DNA of 64,000 bases from Epichloe hybrida. Taxonomy: Eukaryota > Ascomycota > Sordariomycetes > Hypocreales > Clavicipitaceae. The stretch spans positions 310,001-374,000 of the forward strand of contig JAFEKR010000012.1 in the NCBI GenBank assembly GCA_019022495.1, given 5' to 3'. The position numbers and the translations under genes are program-made. Positions 56,233-64,000 of the stretch are shown one piece after another; positions within the stretch are counted from its first letter, which is position 1; every line of letters starts with the position of its first letter. Under the pieces are notes generated by a model, which did not search any database, was not told the DNA's origin, and saw only the letters and a program-made list of their open reading frames with translations.

Positions 56233-56728
56233 AACTGATACTATTCGAATGACGGATGCGGTCTTCTTGCGAATCAATTCCGGTTACAGAAAGAGGCGGA
56301 GGTCGACACAATCAGGGATACGACAATCCCACCCCAAGAACAAAATGCGTCGAATGAAGCAGGTTTGTCACTTTAACGGATTGGGGGGGCAAAGGCCCAT
56401 TGAGAAGTTTCAAGACGAGCCGGAAGCAGCCTTTTCAATTTCAAGCTAAATATAGCGAGAAGCAGCAGGGAAGAGGGCCTTTCTACGACCCCGCGATTCA
56501 GACGTTAGATAGACCGAATCCGAATATAAGCTCGCTCATAATTCTTCATCTATTTATGAAGTGCAAGACATGTATATACACCTCTCTGCTCTACTGACGT
56601 GGATCGTATAGTGCCTTGTCTATACTTTTGGCTACGTTGCCGTCTTACGAAACCCCATCGTGTATCACATACCCAGACGAATGCATCCAATGGTTTCTTA
56701 TTCAATACACATCAACCACCTGCATCGC
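56233..56728. other. convergent intergenic, no gene
   Basis: This lies between the P450 and 5'-nucleotidase genes. Short frames only. Confidence 0.5.
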
Positions 56729-58541
56729 TTATAGAGCACACGCAGCCACCATGGCCAGACCAAGCAACAAAGTGGGCGGCGCCTGGGAACCCATGGAAGA
56801 AGCCGCCGACTTGCTGTCACCGTTCCCACTGTTACCCATAGCACCATTTGAAGACACGACGCGCTTCTCCAGGGCGTTTTGCAGCGGAGAGTGATTGCTG
56901 ATGAAGGAAACGAGTACCTGATCCAAAGACCCGAGACTGACATATTCCTGGACTGGCTTCAGCAGGTTGTCCCCCCCGCCAGCGACAAAGTCCACCGTCA
57001 CGACATTGTACTCTGTATTGTCGACGAGAGCCCTGCCGCCAACAGTCACGTTGGCGAGGCGCGAACCAGCGTCCTTGGTGGGGTCGTACTCGATGACAAT
57101 GTTCTTGGAGACCTGGAACCAGGACGATGTTTTCTTCTGGTTGAACTGGTTGACGCGGGAAACACACCCCTCGAGGACCTTGCGCACATCGGAACCAGAG
57201 TACTTGAGCTGGGTGACGGCGTTGCCGAAGGGGAAAGACGTCGTGACCTCGCCGCGAGTGATGTTGCCTTGGCCGATGGTGGCACGGATGCCACCAGCGT
57301 TGATGATGGCAAAGTCGGGCTTCTTCCCGTCGGCGCCGGTTGTCTGGTTCTGGCGGTACTCGAGCATGGCGTCGGTGACGACCTGGCCGAGGAGACAGTC
57401 ATCTTCCTGGCAGGCCGTCTGATCCAAGGCCATCTCGGTGCTTCCAATGACCTCGGCGGCAAATTTCTCAAATGGTCCGCGCCAGGCGGTGATATTCTTC
57501 TCAAGGTCCTTGTCCAGAGCGGTCGTGTTGTCCATGTGGATTGGGGCTCCGTGGTACGACAGGGCCTTGCCATTCTTGTCAAACGTCAGCTCGATGGATC
57601 CGAGGTACTCCCCCCAGCGGTATGAAGTGACGACGAAGACCTCGTGGCCGCTCTTGTCCTTGACGATGGTGGGATATTTGCCCTTGGCCTTTTCCATGTC
57701 GCCGAGCAGGGTGTGGCTGTGGCCACCGATGATGAGCGAGAGACCCTCGGTCTGCTCGGCGAGCTTCTGGTCGACGTCGTACCCGAGATGGGTCAATGCA
57801 ACGATGCGCTTCACCTTGGTGGTGTTGCGGATCTGATAGATGGCCCTTTGGATCTCGGGAATGGGGTCCAAGAACGTGGTGCCCCTGCCGACATTCGCAA
57901 TGCCGGGCGTGGTCTCGGTGGTGGCACCGATGACAGCGAGGTCGTGCTTCTCGAAAACGTGGTAGTTCTTGATGGTCTCGTTCAGGTCCTTGTTGGTGCT
58001 CTTGACGTTGCATGACACGACGGGGAAAGCCAATTTCTTGAGGAATCTGCCCAGCTTGTCGTCGCCCCCGTCCCACTCGTGATTACCCAGCGTCATGGCA
58101 TCGAATCTGAGACGATTGATGGTTTCGGCAATCTTGTCGCCGCCGTAAAAAGTGTAGAAGAGAGTGCCCTGGAACTCATCGCCGGCATTCAGCCAGAGGT
58201 GGTCCGGGTATTTGCCGCGCAACTCGTCGACCTTTGTCTTGATACGGGCGTAGCCCCCGAAACAGGCCTGGCCGGGATCGGTGCAGTCGGCGCCGTCCCT
58301 TGAGTATTGATCCAGATGAGCGTGCACATCGTTGACGTGGAAAAAGGCTGCAGGCAGGCTCGAGGTCAGTCAAGCCGCTCAACTCTGTCAACCGGTCCGC
58401 CCCGTACGTACACATGTTGTAGTTGCCGTCCGGGAGCTGCCCACGCTTGGAGAAGCGGCTGCTGTAGAGAACTTCATCTGCAGCGGCAGCGGCAGCGGCA
58501 AATGAGCCCCAGGCCAGCGCGGCAAGCGTCCCGGTCCTCAT
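56729..58541 (-). CDS. 5'-nucleotidase family ecto-phosphatase, GPI-type
   Basis: Two exons, 58541-58412 and 58347-56729, give 582 residues; the 64-nt intron has GTACGT and CTGCAG. A signal peptide covers residues 1-20 (MRTGTLAALAWGSFAAAAAA). The metallophosphatase domain has HVNDVHAHL, NAGDEFQGT, MTLGNHEWD and GGHSHTLL, which bind two metals. The C-terminal nucleotidase domain has QTACQEDDCLLGQVVTDAM, INAGGIRATI and FPFGNAV. The protein ends in a Ser/Gly linker and a hydrophobic segment (PPTLLLGLAMVAACAL), a GPI signal. It should release phosphate from nucleoside monophosphates at the cell surface. In pathogens such enzymes may yield adenosine; that is inference here. Divergent from the second permease. 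Confidence 0.93.
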
Positions 58542-59343
58542 CAGGGAAAGCTGGTTGATTTGACGGGTCCTGAATCCTGATGATGTTGATGAATGGAAAG
58601 AAGGTTGCGCCTAGGAAGTGTTGGAGGGTGGGCAGGTGGTGGCTGTTGAAGATGGACGTGCGGAGTGATCCGTGCATGAGATGAGATGAGCAGCAGCCAT
58701 TTCATAGGTGCACCCTGTTTTTTTGGGTTTTGGCCCGACGGAACAAACATTCATTCTCTCTGGGGTGGGATGTGGGATGCGGGATGCGGGATGCAGGCTC
58801 GTCGTATCACGTGGTAGGAGCAAGAAAAGAAAAGACATGAGGCGTGTGAGGGCAGAAGCAGAAAAAGAAAACATTTGTAGGCAAATGCAGTACTTCGGCA
58901 GCTTCGGCAGGGAGAGGCTCCTGAGCATCATTTGCCGAATCAGAATAGTACCAAGCCATCTCTTTGGAGCCGGTAAGGCTACACTTTCGTACTGACCGGG
59001 ATATTGACTAATCAGAAAATTTTCACTTCAGGTCACCGCCTCGTGCCAGCAAAAAAAAGCGGGTCGGTACGAAATTGTAGCCTTACCGGCTCCAAGGAGA
59101 TTTTAACGGCCCGTTCATTGCTGAGGCTCACAGGCGGTCACAGCCCGTCGGCTTAATGCAGCGACGGCGTCAATTGCCGAAAGCCTACGGACCACATGGC
59201 ATGTATGATGTAAGTAAAATTACCCGAGACCCATGATAGACCCACCCAGATAATATATATATATATATATATATATACTGTATATGTACTCCGTCAGTCC
59301 GTACTTTCTACAAATGATGCCTTCATTTCATTCATGACAAACC
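58542..59343. promoter_or_regulatory. divergent upstream region with an inverted repeat
   Basis: This lies between the 5'-nucleotidase and the second permease. It contains the inverted repeat at 58959-59100 and an AT dinucleotide run (59254-59277) about 70 bases before the permease start. The promoter role is by position only. Confidence 0.45.
58959..59100. repeat. inverted repeat with 39-40 bp arms
   Basis: The left arm (58959 to about 58998, TCTCTTTGGAGCCGGTAAGG...) and right arm (59062-59100) are reverse complements with about four mismatches, and a loop of about 63 bases. It could be a small MITE or a transcript hairpin. No target duplication was seen. Confidence 0.8.
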
Positions 59344-61095
59344 ATGGCCACAGCCGACCCCAAGTTCGGGTCCGCTCACAACGAGCATCGGTACACTATC
59401 GACGACTCAGCCAAAATCACCGTTTCGACAGAGCAGCTCAAACATGCCGACCCGGCCCTGGGCCTCATCGGGAATGGACAGGTCGACCTCACCGAGCAAG
59501 ATAGTCGACGCATCTGCCGCAAGACGGATCGTGTCATTCTCGCCATCCTTGTGTGGGTCTATTTCTTACAGATTCTCGACAAGTCTGTCCTTGGCTATGG
59601 TGCTACCTACGGCCTGAAGCAAGACACGGGGTTGACCGGAAACCAATACTCGCTGGTTGGCTCCATTGCGCCCATCGCTCAGCTGGCATGGCAGCCTTTC
59701 TCATCGTTTCTCATCGTCAAGGTCCCTCATCGCATTCTGATGCCTGCCCTCTGCCTGGGCTGGGGTATTGCACAGACTGCCATGGCTGCTTGCCATAGCT
59801 TCGGCGACTTGATGGCAGCCAGGTTCTTCCTCGGACTCTTCGAGGCTGGTTGCCTCCCGCTTTTCAGCATCATCACCAGCCAGTGGTACAGAAGAGCCGA
59901 GCAGCCTATCCGAGTTGCCGCTTGGTACGGAACCAACGGGGCTGCGACCATTTTTGCTGCTGGTCTCTCCTACGGTCTGGGCCACATCAAGTCGGATCTG
60001 CTCAAAGAATGGCAAATGTAGGTTCTCCCTCATGATGCTCTCTCTCCCCCATGGGGGGTTCATCACACAGATGAGGCCAACAAGTCTGACATGAAAAATT
60101 TGCAACATGGCAGTATTTTCCTGTTCGTGGGTCTCATCACCATCGTCTCCGCCCCGTTTGCGTACTGGAAACTCGACAACGACGTGTCCTCGGCTCGGTT
60201 CCTTACCGAGCATGAGAAGGCACAGGCAATCGAGCGACTCCGGTCTAACCAGATGGGAACTGGAAGCCGCGAATTCAAGCGGAAACACCTGCTAGAAGTT
60301 GCTTTGGAACCCAAGTCCTACTTGTGGATTGGCATGGCTCTTCTTTTCAATGTTGGATCCAGCGTCACCAACACATTCGGCCCCCTCATTCTCAACGGTC
60401 TGGTCTCGGACAAGTACTCGACGAGTCTCCTGAACATGCCCTTTGGTGCCGTGCAAATCATCGTCATCCTGCTGGCAAGTGCCGTGGCCCAAAGGGCGCG
60501 CCTCAAGGGCGCCATTCTCATCCTCTTTGTTCTCCCGGTCATCGCCGGTCTCGCCATTCTCTACTCTGTTCCCCGTGGCCCCTCGGCCAAGGCGCCCTTG
60601 TTGGTCGGATACTACTTGCTCGCCTTCCTGTTCGGCGGCAATCCTCTCATAGTCACTTGGATCGTGGGCAACACGGCCGGCACCACCAAAAAGTCGGTCA
60701 TGATGAGCGTCTACAACGCCGCCAGCTCAGCGGGCAACATTATCGGCCCCCTGCTCTTCAATGACAGGGACGCGCCCGCTTACAAGCCCGGCCTCCGTGC
60801 CTGCTTGGGCATCTTTGTGACCCTCGTTGCTGTCGTGGCTGCTCAGTGGGGCAACCTGATTCTTCTCAACAAATTCCAGGAAAAGAAGCGTGTTCGCAAC
60901 GGCAAAAAGGCCAAGGTCGTTGATCTGTCCATGGAGTCAACGTATCGCGCCATGGATGAACATGACAATGATGAGGGAGTCATGTCGCACGATGTAGCCG
61001 GCACTGTTGAGTATACCGGCGAGGCACGACTGGGAGAAGGGGCGTTTTTGGATCTCACAGATCGTGAGAACGATGCGTTTATTTACATTTACTAG
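59344..61095 (+). CDS. DAL5-type MFS anion:cation symporter (2)
   Basis: Two exons, 59344-60017 and 60114-61095, give 551 residues; the 96-nt intron (GTAGGT...GGCAG) splits an Ile codon. It has about 12 membrane segments, with LQILDKSVLGYGATYGL after the first and ARFFLGLFEAGCLPLFSIITSQWYRR at segments 4-5, both diagnostic of the allantoate/nicotinate/vitamin symporter family. The N-terminal 60 residues and C-terminal 60 are cytosolic and charged. It is not a close copy of the permease at 39.5 kb: the motifs match, but overall identity is clearly limited. The substrate is unknown. Confidence 0.92.
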
Positions 61096-61441
61096 GGGCA
61101 GAGCCATTCAGCGAACTACATCAAGGTGACTCCAGCTCTTCCAGGTTTCATCTACCAATCTTCTATTCCACGAATAATAGAAGCTTTCCGCTCCCACAAC
61201 GTGATGGTATCGTCATCCATCAATCGTCGTTGATTAGGCGATTTCAAATTCCAAGCAATCCAAGAAAAAGAAGCAAAGGCCGTCAACAACAGCTCTTGTT
61301 CCTCTCGACCTGACGGACCAACCCTTTATTCGTACGGCGTCATCAGCCAAATGGTCTCCCAACTTCCAGTGCCAGTTCAAAACTACAACCCCCTGAAACG
61401 CCAGCCACAAGATCCAGAAAGGGCTCCCCGCAACCTCTCTC
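61096..61441. other. convergent intergenic
   Basis: This lies between the second permease and the CAP gene. Nothing noted. Confidence 0.5.
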
Positions 61442-62077
61442 TTATTCCCAACAACTCGCCAACAAGGCGAGCACACCCAACGACGACAGCAACAAGGTTC
61501 CTGGACCGAGGGCCTCACCCCCCGACTCCGCCCTGGACACCTGCTCTGCAAACTGGCCAACGACGTTCCCCCTCGGCCAGTACTCACACGCCAGATACCA
61601 CCCGCTTCGCCCGCACAACCTCCGCTCGCATCCCACAGAAGTAGTGCTCCTCCATACCAGCTGCGTAAAGTGGCCCGTCTCGCGAGAGAACTCGGCCTTT
61701 CCGAAATTATACCTGTTCCTCTCCTCGCCCCAGCCCTCGACGCTCGCCGCAGCACTGGGATACCCCTCGGCCAGGTTCTCGCCATACGGACCCCCCGAGT
61801 GCCCAAACCTGCAATCGCTCCTGTCGAGGTACCGGCCCGCGAAATCAGCAAGCGTCTTGTTCCACGCCACGTCACTGGCGTTATGCTGCCTGCGATAGAA
61901 GTTGGTGCTGTTGAGGATGGCGGACGTGAAGACCTGGGTGTTCCCCCACTGCGGCTCGTCCGAGGCCATGGCCGGCGCGGCGGTGACGGTGACGGTGACA
62001 ATGTCTGGTGCGGCACGGCTGCTCGTCTGGAGGAGGAAGGGGAGGAAGACACACGGGCGGCACAGTAGGGGCTTCAT
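61442..62077 (-). CDS. secreted CAP/PR-1 (SCP/Tpx-1/Ag5) protein
   Basis: One exon of 211 residues. A signal-like N-terminus comes first (MKPLLCRPCVFLPFLLQTSSRA). The CAP domain (about 45-180) has FTSAILNSTNFYRRQHNASDVAWN, CRFGHSGGPYGENLA, GHFTQLVWRSTTSVGC and YLACEYWPRGNVVGQF, matching the CAP1-CAP4 signatures; the His and Glu of the metal-binding cavity are present. A C-terminal hydrophobic segment (LLLSSLGVLALLASC) suggests a GPI anchor, less usual in the family. Yeast relatives (Pry proteins) bind sterols and fatty acids outside the cell. The 3' UTR side is short; the promoter side has a T29 tract 28 bases from the start. Confidence 0.88.
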   Translation of the reverse strand: MKPLLCRPCVFLPFLLQTSSRAAPDIVTVTVTAAPAMASDEPQWGNTQVFTSAILNSTNFYRRQHNASDVAWNKTLADFAGRYLDRSDCRFGHSGGPYGENLAEGYPSAAASVEGWGEERNRYNFGKAEFSRETGHFTQLVWRSTTSVGCERRLCGRSGWYLACEYWPRGNVVGQFAEQVSRAESGGEALGPGTLLLSSLGVLALLASCWE

Positions 62078-62102
62078 TGTTGCGAGTTGTGGTGAAAGAT
62101 GG

Positions 62103-62133
<31 letters not shown>

Positions 62134-64000
62134 GGCTTTACCTTTACAAGGCCAAAGCATTCGAGTAGTCATGTTTATAACGTCGAAAAGGGCAAGGACG
62201 TCATTTTGTAGACATGGGGGGGGGAGGGAATGAGCGGTCAATCGGCAAATGTAGATTACAACATGAAGATGGGGGTTGGAAAGAAAAACCCGATCTAACC
62301 CCAGATAAGACGAGAACATTGTACCCTGCGATTTGTACCCTGCGGTGAAGAATGACGGCATACGGAGTACGGAGTAGTCATCAGGTTGACGAACGTCTTT
62401 TGACGGGACACCTAGGTCTCTCCTCGACGCAGGGAACTCGACTCCGAGAGTTACACGAGACTTATGGCATATGTACTCTGGAGGAATACACTTTCCCGAC
62501 TGGGTACGGTGTTTTTGCCCCGAGACGAGTGCTCGGGGCAAGTGTATGTAGATTCGATGGAGATAGATGGAGATGGGGGAATTGTAAGATGGCGCACTCA
62601 CGCTGATAATGATGGGGGGGGGGGGGCTGGACGGGCCGCGGCCGTTGGCGCCTAGTGAAACGCTAACCAAGTCGCCATCAAGCAATCAAGCACTGCCTCA
62701 CTGCCTCACTGCCTCATACTCGGGTCACAGGTACATGTAATAAATAAGGGTCGGCGAGGCCAAAGGGAAAACCAACCCACCCAGGAAGGCAGAACAAGAA
62801 TCCGAGGCTGCCTCAGGAACATTGCCAACGCCGGTGCATATCGGAGCTCCGTCCGTTAACAGCATGTTCACTCAACAAATGGGCAAGTTCTACCCGCACA
62901 ATGCAAAGAAGCCCGAACCCCCCCCGGCCACCAAGCTCAAGCGGTGAACCCTCGACGTGGGCCGGAATTGGGCCCGTGGTCGAGCCAGCGCGTGAATTCG
63001 GCCCAAGGCGGCCTGAAGCTGGGCCTTGCGCACCCGCTGCCAGTGGCCGCCCACCAACCAACCAACCAACCACCTTGAGCTGCCCGTGATGATTCTTGAC
63101 TTCCACAACCTTCATATCCCGGGAGGGAAAAAAAATATAAACGCCTAAATCCCCAATTCTTGTAGTGGACATGTTGCATCACATTACGGATCGAGCAGCT
63201 TTGGCACACTTGCCGTAACAAAAGATGGGTTCTGGATTGGGCCGAGGAGCAACTGATGCTCGCAACACGGACTACTCCCATGCAGATGATGCCGACGTGC
63301 GTTGTAATCCGTATGTATGTACATGCAAAGCGGACAGGGGATTGATTTGTTGATTGAGTGATGATGAGAGCCTTTTTATACGGAGTACATACAGCAGAGC
63401 AGCAGCGCCATGCTACCAGCCATGGCCGCACTGTGTGTGTGACCAGGTTGTTCTTGTTCTGCCACAGCTGCGGCCGCTAATAAACAAGAATTAGTAATGC
63501 TGATTGATGGAGACGGCAACTGGGCTTTTGGACTTGCTAATAACTTACTAAATCCGTTCAACGGGTGGGCCACGAAAGGCTTGGGATTCCGTGCTTGTGC
63601 CGTTTCGCTTATTACCTTGTTGACGGAGATGCTTGCCGACACGATACAAAGTTTTGCGAGCAGGGGGGGGGTTTCGATTGATGGGAGTGGAGTGGGTGGA
63701 GTCGGTAAAAAAAAAAAAAAAAAAAAAAAGCCTTGGCAAGGGTTCTTGTGCTCCCTCCCGTACGTACTCCGTACGGACTATGTACATACGGCCTACGCAT
63801 GTCTGGTTATTATTGTTACTACCATTATCTCATTATTATTTATTACTACATACTGACTCCTGTTCTGGATACAAGCCACCGTGGCGTTTTACTCTCAGTC
63901 GAGGGGGACCAGGTGGTTCGGGCTGGCTGATTCACCCGTCGGCCGAGCTCTCGGTTTTTTTTTTTGAACTCTGCATCAAGGAAACAAGGGACATCTCGGA
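62078..64000. other. 1.9-kb terminal stretch, no gene seen
   Basis: This holds a T29 tract (62105-62133), an ACTGCCTC repeat (62692-62717), CAAC units (63052-63072), an A tract near 63708-63729, and five TACGGAGTA motifs: 62361, 62368 (overlapping), 63379, 63765 and the near-match family around them. No recognisable coding sequence on either strand, and no start of a gene running off the edge. Confidence 0.5.

Noticed and set aside
54284..61095. Secondary-metabolite cluster built from P450, nucleotidase and transporter
   Set aside because: There is no polyketide, peptide or terpene synthase, and no pathway regulator between them.

Overview
The window is nuclear DNA of a filamentous ascomycete, most likely a Sordariomycete and probably Hypocreales. 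I infer this from short introns (about 50-170 nt, GT-AG with CTAAC/CTGAC-like branch sites), and from fungus-specific families: a CFEM protein, the vacuolar protease Pff1, a Zn2Cys6 regulator of the COL-26/BglR type, DAL5-type permeases and a GPI-anchored phospholipase B. Gene density is about one per 2.5-3 kb on both strands. I recognise no tRNA, rRNA or CRISPR. Many genes are split, so I rebuilt exon structures by hand from splice signals and reading frame; exon coordinates are in the evidence fields.

Layout. 0-7 kb: the 3' end of a Hob3/Rvs161 BAR protein, decapping subunit Dcp1 (minus), an OCRL-like inositol polyphosphate 5-phosphatase and an unrecognised gene. 7-13 kb: a 4.2-kb non-coding stretch rich in short tandem repeats, then a two-exon Zn2Cys6 regulator. 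14-22.8 kb: a class 3 lipase divergent from a Gfo/Idh/MocA oxidoreductase, then Pff1 and a lipid-droplet-type hydrolase. 24-31 kb: a CFEM protein, the splicing factor BBP/SF1 (five exons) and phospholipase B. 31.7-34.7 kb: an AT-richer repeat island with several hairpin-forming elements around a hidden two-exon gene for a small secreted cysteine-rich protein. 34.7-46 kb: mitochondrial NADH kinase, a membrane acyltransferase, a DAL5-type permease, dihydroxyacid dehydratase and a LOA1-type acyltransferase. 46.8-53.4 kb: a seven-exon kinesin-14, an unrecognised gene and an endonuclease III-like glycosylase. 54-62 kb: a cytochrome P450 whose haem loop is completed by an 11-nt microexon, a GPI-type 5'-nucleotidase, a second DAL5-type permease and a CAP/PR-1 protein. 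The last 1.9 kb shows no gene.

The genes are mostly ordinary housekeeping and surface functions with a lipid flavour (5-phosphatase, lipase, lipid-droplet hydrolase, phospholipase B, two acyltransferases); nothing indicates one biosynthetic cluster. The least ordinary parts are the 31.7-34.7 kb island and a 9-bp motif, TACGGAGTA, found 15 times exactly and only outside coding sequence. In the island, three terminal-inverted-repeat elements share ends and core while their subterminal stems differ from copy to copy, yet stay complementary within each copy.
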